Shown piece after piece: positions 37,871 through 49,500 of a DNA stretch of 64,000 nucleotides (within the stretch, counting starts at the first letter, position 1; each line of letters begins with the position of its first letter). The notes below the pieces were generated by a model. It had not been told where the DNA came from. It did not search any database and was given only the letters and a program-made list of their open reading frames with translations. Origin of the DNA: Helopsaltes ochotensis (lineage: Eukaryota > Chordata > Aves > Passeriformes > Locustellidae). The translations under genes and the position numbers were made by a program. The stretch covers positions 256,164 through 320,163 of the forward strand of contig VXBM01000765.1 in assembly GCA_013400155.1 (NCBI GenBank), in the 5' to 3' direction.

Positions 37871-40508
37871 AAGAAGATGCTGCATTTAAAGGAAACCCCA
37901 TACTTGGTAAATGCTTTATCAAAGGAAAGTGTAACCTCTGAGCCTGGGAAAGGAAATTAAGAAAGACCCTACCACTTTGTAATTGCCTCAAATAAAACAC
38001 AGCTGTCCACATTATACACTTTGAAGGACTTACTCAATTTTGATGCACACCTGTAATGATATCTGAATGTAGGAGTCCTTTGGAGCCTGAGGTAACAAGC
38101 AAGAAACAGCACAGCCTGGGCCTTTGCATTTTGTCACTCCATTACCTGGCAAGGAATAGGGCAGTAATTAGGATTCTCATGCACAGCCAGCACTACTTCA
38201 TGTAGTGTGTTTTACCACTTGAGAGGATGAGCTAACAACAGAAGTTCTTCGCTCTGTAAATGGTCTGTACCATGTTGTTCACTTTCTGGGAACACCTTCA
38301 GGATCAGTCACTGACTCCGCAGGAGGAGCACTCCAACAGTGCAGCCTTCCCTGCTGCCAGCAGGGTTCCACAGTGCACAGAGCTCATCTGGTCAGCAGAG
38401 TCTTACATTCCTGTAGTGGCTAAAATATAAAATTATTCGGGTGCTTTTCTAAAGCCGGTGTGTTGTAATCCTATGACGGTGCAAAAGTAAGTGATGAGTC
38501 ACTAAAGGTTAATAAGAGAGGGATGAGGAGAGAGGCAGGTGCCACGTGTGGGCTGGGCTGAGCAGTGACTGCTGGCACAAAGGCAGGACAGGAAGACATG
38601 AGGCTAAGCAGGCAAGAGGAAGAAAAGAGCAGCTGAACACTCAGGTGACTGGAGGAGCTATTAGGGCAGCAGCACCTGTCGACAGAATTCAGTAAGGCGC
38701 TCTGATATTTCTGAATTTCAGTTTTAAAACCTAAACAGCACTTACAGTGCACAATGGTGTCACATTGTCGCTGCAATGAGACCGAGACATCAGAGAAAGC
38801 CTCTGCTTGTCTCGTTTTGTGTGTGCAGCCCTCACAGACATGCACCTTGTGTTCGGGGGCTTGTCAGCGCCGAGCAGCCGTGTCTGCATCACTACAGATA
38901 GCAAGCATCGGTGAGGTGAGGATTGAAAGACAACTAGAGGGGAGCTACAAAATGCACGTCAAATATTCATTTTCTTGTAATCCAGTACTTCCATTTCTCT
39001 GAGAGTCCTGCCCGTCACCAAGACATTTGTAACTACAGGTTCCCACTCAGATTTTCTCCTGGACATCAACCAAGCCAGTCTTATCACTTGAACAGTGTTT
39101 CACACTCTACAGTGTATAGGTCTTTAAAATTCTTCTTCTGCCTCTTTGTTTTATCATGTATTTATTTTCTGCATAACTATTTTAGTTTACTGCAATGAAA
39201 TCCATTTTCCTTAAGGCACAATCTATAATGAACAAATAAAAAAATGTTACTTTGTTCAGAATGTGTTATGAACAGCTTAGTATCAATTTTAAGGAAGTGT
39301 GACTAGCTTCCTAATGGCTTCTTATTTCAGTTATTTCTAGCTGCAACTAAGCCACGCAAATGCTTTAAAATTGTTCCTATTAAAGCACTTGAGAGGTTTT
39401 TAGCAATGCTTAGATGTGCCATCAGTAAGACATTTTAAATAACACACCTAAAAATAGAACTGTTCCTAGAGATCATACAGGAAATGTGCCAGAAGGGAAA
39501 TATGCTTATGATAAAAGAGATTTCCTATATATATTCTTAGCTTTGTAAAGCCCCTTGAGAATCCCATTTTAGAGACAAGAAATTTATGTACCTTCATCCT
39601 TATTTATGTTCTTTAAAATCAAGCTATCTTCCAAGCTGCTCATGTCTGAATGCTCCAGTTATGTCCTAAAGGCTCAGCACTTTGGGAAAATTTCTGCCTT
39701 GCAGGACCCTGATGTCAAATTTAGGTTTTGAGTATTATTTTCCCTACTTGGAGTCACAGTGGAGTCCAATATATCTGAATTCAAGAAACCAGCCCAAATT
39801 TTCCTGCAGCGATTCACATCTCCAAGGCTTCAACACATACTTTGATCAATCTATTCATTCCCTGATTTCAGCTTCATAATGGAATTCTCCAAATTCCATG
39901 GAACTCTGTGGGACTGCTGAGCATGAAAGAAATGTCAGAGCAGCAGGTGAGGTGCACATGTACATCCACTGAAAGTTCTTTCTCCTGGTGTTCCTTCCTG
40001 CATTCCTTGCCTTTTTCCCAAGAAACACACTGACAGCATGAGCATTACAACCAGCTCTTCAAACACTATAGATATTCAAATCCGAGGAATGGTTGCTATT
40101 GTTCTCCAGTTGGTTTCAATTAGGTCTGTTACACAGGCATCCATTTACTCCCTCTTACATTTCCCTGTCATCACTGGAGCTGAGCAACTTCCACAAAAAC
40201 AGGCAAGTCCTTTGGGCTCCATGCATTATTTGGATCTCATTTTTCATAGTACAAGAGAACCAAACTCAAGAGACAAATTTTATTTTTAGGTAGAGGAGAA
40301 TGAGTGTTTGACACTGTTTGAACAGTTCTGGTCTGCCCAGGAAACACCTCCCTGAGTAATGACTACTAAAAATGCACTGAGGGTCCGTGTTCCCTGCACT
40401 TGTAGTGTCTTGAGTCTACCACACACTGTCCACAAGGCTCCAAACCTCAGCCACCACAGGAGAATTTGCAACTGCCCAAGAGTGTGGTCAACAGTTGGAC
40501 GCCCGTCC

Positions 40509-40530
40509 AGCACACTTAGCACACTTAGCA
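40509..40530. repeat. 9-bp tandem repeat (AGCACACTT), about 2.4 copies
   Basis: Two perfect copies of AGCACACTT and a partial AGCA. Confidence 0.85.
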
Positions 40531-40558
40531 GGTCCTTCATTTTCCTTGCAACAGTACC

Positions 40559-40561
<3 letters not shown>

Positions 40562-40589
<28 letters not shown>
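40562..40589. repeat. Uninterrupted run of 28 A
   Basis: A pure A run follows a short sequence ending ...ACAGTACCTAT and lies 12 bp before the LTR at 40602. It may be the tail of a retroposed transcript copy in plus orientation, but the 280 bp upstream resemble no gene I know and no target duplication was found. It may equally be a plain homopolymer. Confidence 0.9.
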
Positions 40590-40597
40590 GTGAGATG

Positions 40598-40601
40598 GTG
40601 C
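40598..40601. repeat. Left target-site duplication of LTR at 40602
   Basis: GTGC precedes the LTR's TG end and recurs directly after its CA end at 41419-41422. A 4-bp duplication fits class I (gamma-like) retroviral integration. Confidence 0.75.
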
Positions 40602-41418
40602 TGTTATAGAGAGTGTTGTAATTTGTGTTTTATATTAGATGTATGTATTTAGCTGACTGAGTTATAAGGTTTTTTTAAACAAGCTATATTTTTTTGCTAA
40701 GAGGCAGTATGACAAGAATCCTTTTGCCAGAAAAAGGAAAAGCTGTCTCAAAAACCACATACCAAAGAAAGAATCATTTAAATTTGCATTTGCTACCGTT
40801 GTATTTGGAGAACAATAGTTTGCCAGGAACTGGCCGAGGAGCCATTGTAACAGAAGATAAGGGACATCAGCAACCGGCAAGAAAACCACCCAGAAACACA
40901 ATGGAGGGCAGAACAGCCATCAGCGGTTTCCCAAAAAAAGATATTGCCTGAAAGATAAGAACAATTAACCATAGGGTGGGGGACATCATGTCAGTCAATA
41001 GATAAGAATGCTCAGCTCAGAAAAATGGAGAACCAAGAAACAGCTAAAAGACATGCCAGGAAACTAACAAAGAAACAAAGCAAACTACTAGAATTTGAAA
41101 AACTAAAAGTTTTAACCGTATTATTCTGTTCCCGGAACCGTAACTAACACAGAGGGAAGAGGGGAAGAAGTGGGGGATAGCGCTGTAGCCTCCGGCTAAT
41201 TTTTCTGTATAAAAGCAAGCTGGGATAAGGGCCCGGTGTGAGACCAGGGGGAATTCTGTGCGATTGGAGACAGATTCTGGGTCTCACCCAGTTCCGATCC
41301 CGGGCTCGGAGCTGTGATTGGGGGTGGTTTTTTCTCATAACCCGAAATTCTGTTTTCTGAAATTCCAATAAATTTGTTTGTTTATTTAATCCAGTTATTG
41401 GCATTTTCATTTATAACA
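40602..41418 (+). mobile_element. Solo LTR, about 817 bp, plus orientation (class I ERV-like)
   Basis: The ends form a perfect 7-bp inverted repeat, TGTTATA (40602-40608) and TATAACA (41412-41418), flanked by a 4-bp duplication GTGC. A TATA box (TATAAAAG, 41208-41215) precedes an AATAAA signal (41367-41372) by 159 bp. The element ends 46 bp after that signal. This order gives U3, R and U5 in plus orientation. U3 is long and A-rich, and a C/G-richer segment lies between the promoter and the poly(A) signal. No internal retroviral sequence adjoins, so it is a solo LTR. The length and the 4-bp duplication set it apart from the 290-350-bp LTRs elsewhere in the window. Confidence 0.82.
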
Positions 41419-41800
41419 GTGCTGTGGGCAGCTTCTGGATGGGTGGATGGGCTGCAGTTGTGTCTAATCACAGCAGAGTAGAAAGAGCCTTGCCTTGTTG
41501 AGTTGCAGCTGTGTCCAGTAAGGAGCTGTGTTACAAAAGAGGGGGTTGGCTAATTGGAAGAGAAAGGAGAGAGATGGGGGAGTCAGTGTCGGCTGGTCAT
41601 GCTGCCCCTGGGATCCAACACGGTTGGAGAGAGATGGTACAAGGGCTTTGCTATAAAACAATAAACTGCTGATACATTTACCTGCCTTCCCATAACGTCT
41701 CTTGAGCCTACTATTAATCAGGAGATGTTTATATAGAGACTCTTTTAAGTGATGAGGGACTGAGGAAAGGGCTGCCTCAGTTGTGCCACCACTGTTGATT
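41419..41800 (+). mobile_element. LTR-like remnant beside the 817-bp LTR
   Basis: This stretch contains CTATAAAACAATAAACTGC (AATAAA at 41660-41665) after a GA-rich, GGGATCC-containing segment, a layout like the promoter/poly(A) end of avian retroviral LTRs in plus orientation. TG and CA borders and a target duplication could not be fixed, so the limits are approximate. If real, the 817-bp LTR lies at or inside its left part. Confidence 0.4.
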
Positions 41801-41811
41801 GATGCCCTCTG

Positions 41812-41833
41812 TGGGGAGCGAAGCAGCTCCCCA
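41812..41833. other. Perfect 8-bp hairpin
   Basis: TGGGGAGC (41812-41819) and GCTCCCCA (41826-41833) are exact reverse complements around the loop GAAGCA, followed by TAAAATAA and a T run. The shape resembles a stem-loop before a poly-T, but in this eukaryotic context no terminator function follows. Confidence 0.6.
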
Positions 41834-44800
41834 TAAAATAATTTTTTTTTTTTACAAATAGTATAAAAGGAACTAGAGAACATCTTATATGTCCCTTAAC
41901 TGTATGAGTGGTTCTTAGAAACAATGAACTGCTCCCTCTGCTACCTGACTGGACAGCTGCTGCTGCTGAATTTTGAAATGGACAGTATTAATGACGGTCA
42001 TTTATGTGGAAAGACAAAAGCCCAGCCTTCTCTTCACTGATCTTTTGAGATAATGGTAGAGATTGCTGTCCTATTCCTGACAGAAAAACAAAAAAACTCT
42101 ACAAATTCACTCAGATGTGTGTATTCAGCTTTCTATATATTACTCTGTAGTTTTGATTTTTAGCATATTATGTCATTCCTATTTATTGACAACCTGGCTT
42201 CCATTCTAAAGTATTACATTTAAAAATCCATTCAAGAGTTAGGGACACATTTCAGTGTGACACAAGACATGATACATTGATGTATTCCATTAAATTCTTA
42301 CAAGCCCCTTGTCTGTCAGTTAAAAATCTCAAACTGTAATGCAGGTGCCTCCTCACTTCCCATCACCTTGGACTTAGCCAAAAAGGAAAGAGTTAATTGT
42401 AGTACAGAAGGGCAAGGTCCACTAATTTAACTCCTTTCTTATTGACTCATTTCTCTTCAATCAGTTTAAAGAGCAGGTACTTTTAGAAATTGAATCACAG
42501 TTTCACTTTGGAAAGGCAGCCCCTATCAATGTTATAGATATGAAGTGGGTTGTGAAAATTCATACCTGCTTGGGTCCCTGTAGGGTGATCCTTATCTCTG
42601 TTGGGTCAACTGCAAAAGTACTCAATTCAGAAGTAAAAGAATGTTTTAGATTATGTCATAAAGGCTAGACCGGAGTGATTAGAAATAAGAGATTAAATGG
42701 AGTAGACCCCAAAAATGTAAGATTTCTTTTCATTATTATACAGATAAAAACTACGTATATAGAAATCTGCATTTGAAAGGATGTATGTTAGGTCCTAAGT
42801 CAATAATTCGAGGAGAAGAGAGGAAGCAGTGAATCACTCAAAAGACTAGAGACAGAGTGACTGAAAGGTCTCTTGGGCTGCATTTTTGACTGATGGAAGC
42901 CTTTGCATTTTCCAGGAAAACAAGACAAAATAAAAAAAACAAAACAAGACCCTCAAACAAACAAAACAGAAAGGAAAAAACAAACCAAAAACCACAAAAA
43001 AACCCAAAACACCACCAAAAAACCACACCACCAAAAAAAAACCCACCACAAAAACCCAAAAGCTTATTTCATAAAGAGAATTGAGTTTTTAAACTCCCAA
43101 ACAACAAAGGATTTTTCACTTCTCTGGAAAATGGATCTTGATGGTACAAAAAGCAGTTTTTTATGAGGTGGGGTTGGGATTGTCCATTCTCTCACACTCT
43201 CTTTCTCCTCATTGCCCACGCCCAGCAGCTTTCAGTCCTTCCCCTTGGCACCTTAGCCTGGAGTCTCTCTGACAAAGAAGCTCCCTGACAACGGCAAGAG
43301 GAGAAGAGAAAGAGAATTCAGAGAAAAAGGGGAATTTGACATAAATATTACCCGAGTAAAAAGGGTTTGTTGGCAAGATAATGTTTTGGTATCATAGGGA
43401 CAGGACATGGCAAGCTGCAAAACTGTGTCAAAAGCAAAGGATAGAGAGAAGTTGCTAAAAGAGAGTTCAGGCAATGAGGAGCCACCAAGGAAAATGCATC
43501 TCCCAGGACAAGATCTCAAACTTCCAAAGGCATGCAAATTTCCAAGACTAGGCATCTATATTTGTTTCAGTCTCCTGTGAAATTAAAAAAATCTATTTAC
43601 TGATAGAGATAATTCTTTAAATGCAGTTGTTATGATAAGGTAATTATTCATGGCATTTTAAAAGAAAGCAACATTGGGGTCTCCTCCACGAGTAACATGG
43701 GTGCATCTGGGTAGAGGAAAGGAATGAGTAAGGGACTATGAAGGTCTTTTTCTTAGACCTTTTCTTTCAGACATGAAAACATCTATGGTAAAACTATCAC
43801 TAGCAAAATGCAGATGATCAAAGAGCTTGCAGTAAGTCTGAAATGTCCCAAATAAAAACAGATTACTTAAATTGCAAATCCCTGAACACAGTGAAGTGTC
43901 TCCATAGTTTGGTGAATTACCCAACTAAATGGAGGAAATGTAACAAAACTGGCCTAAAATAGCTATTCAATAACTGCCACCAGTGAACCTTCAAAATGAG
44001 CTAATTTTTAAATGTCTTGATTAAAAACAAATATAAAGTATTCCTGCAGAGCAATTACAGGATTCTTTATGTCTGACATGCCTTCACTAATGAGGAAAGA
44101 TACTGAAGTTAATTTTTATGAAAGTTCTTGTCATCTAATATTATTAAACTGGACTGGCATTCAAAGGGCTCATAAGCAATTTGTTGACACTGTATTAAAA
44201 GGTTCATGTACTGAATTATAAGTAGTATAAAATTTTGGAACAGAGGCACAGAGAATATTTTTGGCTTCCATAACTGGTTACCATGCAAAAAAAAACGTAC
44301 CTTGTGATACTCTCTGTATCTTACCAAATTATACTGGAAAGAATATTGATTCCCTTGTAATAAATGAAATGGCAGCAAAACCACAAGGACTGAAAAAGTC
44401 CATTTGACGAGGTGCTGAGAAGGACATCAACATTAGAGTCTGGTGCATGAGGAACACTTACAAGTCTCTGCTTACAACATTAAAAGACTTCACTTCTTTG
44501 CTCAAATAAGGAACAATAGCTTTAATAATTATTCTTCTGTTTTAGTTTTTAAAAATATTTATTATCAGTGGTATGAGAACTTGCTAGTATGCTGAAATAA
44601 AAGAACTCTTCCTGGCTTTAGTTCTGAAATACTGACAAAATAAACAGATGAAATGCAAATAGGTTAGATATTCTCAGCACAGACTTCACTGCAATGATTT
44701 AGACATATAAAGAAGCAGCTACATGATGTGAGTGCCATTTCTGAAAAGGCTATTCTCTTCTATTTCTGAATTTTACATGCAATTGATGAAAAGGTTCAAC

Positions 44801-46049
44801 TTCCTTTGTTGGTGAGGAGTCTTTGTTATCCCAGCACCCAGGCAAGCATTTGAACGGTAGCACATTGCATTTCTTTCCAGGGAAATGGCCCTGGGAGATA
44901 AGGGCAGCTGACACACTGCATCCCTCAGGAGCACACAGAAAAGGCAAATCCAGCAGTGGGGCTGCAATTTGGTTATTACAGACTCAAGAGATTGCCGTTT
45001 CATTCACAGGGATTCAGTGAGAGGTCTTGACATCTGTCAGGTTCTCTCCTCCCTGCCCCAGAAGCAGCTGATTGCAAACTGTCCCGCTGCCCTCTTTGGG
45101 ATCTGCCTCACACAGACTTTGCACTGCATCCAACGAAGCTCAGGGATGCTGCAAGAGCTAGAACCAGGACAGTTGTGCACAAAACTGGGGTTTGTTACTA
45201 AAGCTGTGTGCAGCTGCACAAACATAAAACAACCATAATGTGCATGCAGCTTTATCGTTTTTTTCAACTCTTTTAATACAGTTGGTTTTCCTCAGCTGTA
45301 CATTGTCATTTTATCCTGCTCTCATCTTGCATATACTTTGATTACTTTTTTTTATAATTAATTTTGTGCCCTTGATTAATATTTTAATTTTTCCCCTATC
45401 CAACTCTTTTTCTTCCTCCCCATAAAAAAGAGGTTTGCAGTGTAATCAATTTAAAATGCTAGCAAAAACCCCAACTGAATGGAATTTTTTGAGGTTTTTG
45501 ATTTTGGGTGCTTTTTTTTGTGTTCCCCAGGATGATCAATTATTAAGCCTTACCACCTTGATATTGTCACTTGAACTTAAGATCTGTAAGCAAAGTGGTT
45601 GCCTTGCAAACAGCACATTTTTGGACCATTTTAAACAAAAACTGACATGGTCAGCATACACATCTAACAGAAATGAAAACAATCTCTGAGAAACACTTGT
45701 TATGGAAGAAGCAATTTCAGGCAGCAGGAGTCAGGAGAAAGGGTGCTGGGAAGGTTCCTGTACAGAGGGGGTCTCTCTGTTGGGTTCATTTATTGAAGTC
45801 CTGTATCCCACTGCTCCTGGGGGGAAAATTCAGACACTAAAGTAGAGGCCTGGCATGTGGGCCACTTTCCAAAGTGAAAGCAGTGGTTTTCAAAGAAGAT
45901 GATTAAAAAGCAAAGCTAAGTCATAGCACTGCATAGCTTGATTTGATGGGAAAAGTCTACACTGCACTGCAAAGCATCCACACAGCAACACTGCCCAGTA
46001 TCCAAACTCCAGCCCTGTCACACAAACATCTGCATAAACATCTGTCAGC
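41834..46049. other. Unique stretch, no gene recognised
   Basis: Apart from the A/C-rich tract at 42915-43061 no repeat is recognised. A purine-rich part (43290-43450) and a pyrimidine-rich part (45340-45420) are present. Open frames do not exceed about 100 codons and carry no domain. Confidence 0.55.
42915..43061. repeat. A/C-rich low-complexity tract, about 145 bp
   Basis: The plus strand is almost only A and C, built of CAAAA, CCAAAA and CCACC words with few G and nearly no T. The complementary strand is G/T-rich with several GGG runs. Open frames on both strands here are composition artefacts (Lys/Gln/Pro-rich on plus, Phe/Gly/Val/Trp-rich on minus). Confidence 0.85.
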
Positions 46050-46503
46050 CAGCTGCAGAGAGCCCAGAGGAGGCTCCAGGATGAGCAGAGGGATGGAGCA
46101 GCTCTGCTGGGAGGAAAGGCTGGCACAGCTGGCATTGTTCACCTGCACAGGAGAAGCTTTGGGCTGAGCTCAGGGGGGCCTTGCAGGGCCTGAAGGAGCT
46201 GCAGGAAAGATGGAGAGAGACAATTGCCAAGGGCTGGAGGGACAGGAGGCAGGGAATGGCTGCCAGGGCCAGAGGGCAGGGCTGGCTGGGAGATTGGGCA
46301 GGAATTGTTCCCTGGCAGGGTGGGCAGGCCCTGGCACAGGGTGCCCAGAGCAGCTGTGGCTGCCCCTGGATCCCTGGCAGTGCCCAAGGCCAGGTTGGAC
46401 ACTGGGGCTGGGAGCAGCCTGGGACAGTGGGAGGTGTCCCTGAACAGGGCAGGGGTGGAATGGGCTTAAGGTCCCTTCTCAGGCCTTTCTGTGTTCTATG
46501 ATC
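46050..46503 (+). mobile_element. CR1 LINE 3' region, plus orientation
   Basis: Starts in the CR1 segment AGCCCAGAGGAGGCTCCAGG, passes the TTGTTCCCTGGCAGGGTGGG and CAAGGCCAGGTTGGACACTGG segments typical of the family's 3' untranslated part, and ends CTGTGTTCTATGATCTGA. It is 5'-truncated. Open frames at 46181-46501, 46210-46443 and 46224-46469 lie in it and are not genes. Confidence 0.9.
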
Positions 46504-49500
46504 TGAGCACCTGTTTTGTAAAGATGTTGGGAAGGAGAGCCATAATCAGATGATGTTTAAACCCTTTCTGATGACTTGATAGGCAATAAAAATTGTGCGG
46601 GAGAGACACTGAGAACTGATTAAATATAAAGGTGTCAGATGCAGCACTGAGGGTATGCGAGAATAAGGAGTTTAAACATTTGGATAAGCATTTTACCTCT
46701 CCCCACACACTTCTCCATCAAAACAGTCTGCAGCATGACTCCCCACAATTTAGCCTGTAGATCAACCTCAAAGCAAATTGGCTCACAGTGTGCTGAAAAA
46801 GAAATGGAAATTACTTTCCTCCCTGCTCTAGAAGTGATAAAATTTACCCATAATATGAATCAATCAACTGATTCCAAATCTCTTAGCCAGACACTTCTAC
46901 TGATAGGATAAGAACAAACGTTTCTATTTAAGGAATGATTTTATAACCTGTTATCAAAATTACAATTTATTTTTCTTTTATAAGCAAACAAACAGCCCTC
47001 TGAAGGAGAGATATTTTGTACCAGTCTGGCAGGCACTGTGCTTTGTTAAGGAAACAGAGACCAAGATAGGTGAGAGTGCTGGGAAGGTCAAGTGAGCAGC
47101 ACCAGCTACCGGGGAGTTCCTGTGCTCCCCCTGCCCCCCTGCACTGCAGAGCAAACACCTGAACTGGCACAGCTCCAGAAATACAGAATACCACAGAGAA
47201 TGCAGAGAACTGTAGCTCAGATAGAAAACTCCACGCCGTGGCCAGCCCTGCTTTGCTCCAATTTTCCTGCAAGCCAACCCTCAGCTGGAGTCAATACCCT
47301 AAAGAACACGTAGTCCTGGCAGGGACACAGCCCACAGCCACTGGGTGCACCTGAGAACAAAACCTTGTTTGGAGCATCTATTTACCAAGTCAAATGGGAT
47401 TTAGACTGCAAACACGCAGTTTTCCAAAACGATGCTTTCAGGGTGTATCATTCTTCACCTTACAAGAGGAAGATGAGATGAGAGTAGGGGCCAGGGGCTG
47501 TGGGCTGGGTCCATTTGTGCACAGACACAGAGCACCTGAGAATTTACAGCCTAAACCAACCAGGCACACTAACCTTGTCACCAAGGCACTGAGTTTATCC
47601 TCATTCTGTACAGGAGAACTGGGCCACAGGAAAGTGGAATCACTGGTTCCTTTCACCAAGAGTGGGCTCAGAGCTGTGAAAAGTCAAACATATGAAATCC
47701 TTCGCTTCAAATTTTATCTGCGGAAATTTCTTTCCAAATCCCTTGGATAGCGAAGGTATTTTTCCCTACATTACTAGCTTTTTTTTACACTAAAGAATTT
47801 CCAAACAATTAAGTCTCTCAATTCGAACTAAAATTTTAACCTGGGAAATATTTCCCAGGGCATAATGCCAAACCTGAGTGCCAGCAGCACCTGTGGCTCT
47901 CACCCAGGACACTCCAGACAACCTGTCTGCAGCCATGGACACTTCACAGTGTGGGAAAGCTCTGGAGGGAGATGAAAACAGCACCTTTGGGCAGGATTTT
48001 GGGAGGTAGAAAAGCAGTGCAAAAGTTGTTAGTGTTCTAAACACGAGATCCCTCTGAACTGTGCCCAAGTGCCAACATCTGCTCTCCTCACAGCTGCACA
48101 GCCCAGAGGAGCGCAAGAATTAGACCCCAAGTAGAGCTCCTGACCCTTGACAAAAATGTAAAAGCAAGGTGTGAAAACTAACAGGAATGCATTTTCCATG
48201 CTGACAGTGCCAATTTACGTATGGCAAATCTAAAGGCACCCAACGTTCTTCTGCAAAGGAATTGGAGAGTGGGGTTAAAGGGCCATAAATACAAGTCTTT
48301 TCCCCTACACTCTGAAAAGCTGAGCTAATTTTGAAAGCATTCCACGTATACTTTCTCTACTATTTCTAAAATAATTTTCCTTCTTTCCCAAGATGCTACG
48401 TGGTCGTACACAGGCCAAGTCTTGAAATTTAATCTGAAAAATGCTTGAATCTGCACTAGGTATATTTACAAAGAAAAATCTTAAACCTGCCAAGATTTGT
48501 AACACTGCAAGATGAAAAACTCCTGGGTATTTTAAAGAATAAATGATTGTATGCTTGATACCCCAGAAGAATCAGCTTCTAGTGCAAAGCAAACTGAAGC
48601 CAGAGGAAAGACTTCTGCTACCTTTTGTGGGCTTTATGCCAGCTTTTGTACATCTGCAGCATTTGATGCCAAGCTATAGATGGAACAGAAATCATTACCC
48701 AGCATTACATCATTTTGTTGGCTATATTTTATGTTTTACTTTAATTTTAACACTGTCTCTGGCATTATATTTCCCATTTAAGAGTAATGTAGTCTTACCT
48801 TTCTTCCACAGGTTATTTCAAAGAGCGTCTAATTGTTGTATTACTGGCACTGATTTTACCAATTCAGGCTTCTTTAGGAAAGGCTGGTTATAATTTCAAG
48901 TAGAATGCAAATTAAGGTAGATATTGGACTACAGAAATCTCAAAAGCTTTCTCATTGGTCATGAGAGGTGCCAGGTTGATAAAACTGGGAACTGATATTT
49001 TGTACATAAAAAATGCAGCTGAGAAAGCAAATTTCAGCACCTTCCCATGCCATAAAGCACCAAACCAGCCACTGCAGAGGTGGGGGAAGGGGAGCAGCTC
49101 AGGTCTCTTCTGCCCTATCAAAACTGCATCCCCTGTCACAAGGACTGTGCCTAGTTTGCAAAACAAAACAAAATCATATTATACTTCCAGCCTCCAGCGT
49201 TAATTTAAATCGGTGCCCACTTAGAAACATTCTGAGGAACAGTGACAAGGCAGCTGGGACCCACAGCTCTCAGAAATACTCACATAATGAGGAGATCTTC
49301 ATTTGAGCATACACAGTCAATTTTGGATGCCATGACTCCTTTTACCACAGAATTGATAAATTAACTCAGAGGCATTACAAATTTGATTTGGGGAGCAATT
49401 AATTTACACATTCTGAGGTAATTTATGTTGCCCAGTTTTTATCCAGGTGAAAACGACACAAAAATGCTTTCTCATATGGAGGAGGGAACCTGATCTCTCT

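Larger units (their letters stand above)
36201..40561. other. Unique stretch with possible regulatory blocks
   Basis: No gene is seen. Two blocks (36900-37240 and 37450-37870) are listed separately. The rest (37900-40500) is ordinary AT-rich sequence with short open frames; the longest, 38471-38845 minus (124 codons), has no domain. A short tandem repeat occurs at 40509-40530. Confidence 0.55.

Noticed and set aside
37451..37885. 144-codon minus-strand frame
   Set aside because: It has no domain, and the block looks more like regulatory sequence. Left as a regulatory candidate only.
41812..41850. Hairpin plus T run as a transcription terminator
   Set aside because: This is a bacterial signal type and the sequence is from a vertebrate; no gene ends here.
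42838..43166. Phe/Gly/Trp-rich minus frames and Lys/Gln/Pro-rich plus frames
   Set aside because: They are translations of an A/C low-complexity tract.
46181..46501. Overlapping frames of 77-106 codons
   Set aside because: They lie in the CR1 3' region and are rich in Gly, Gln and Trp because of its sequence.
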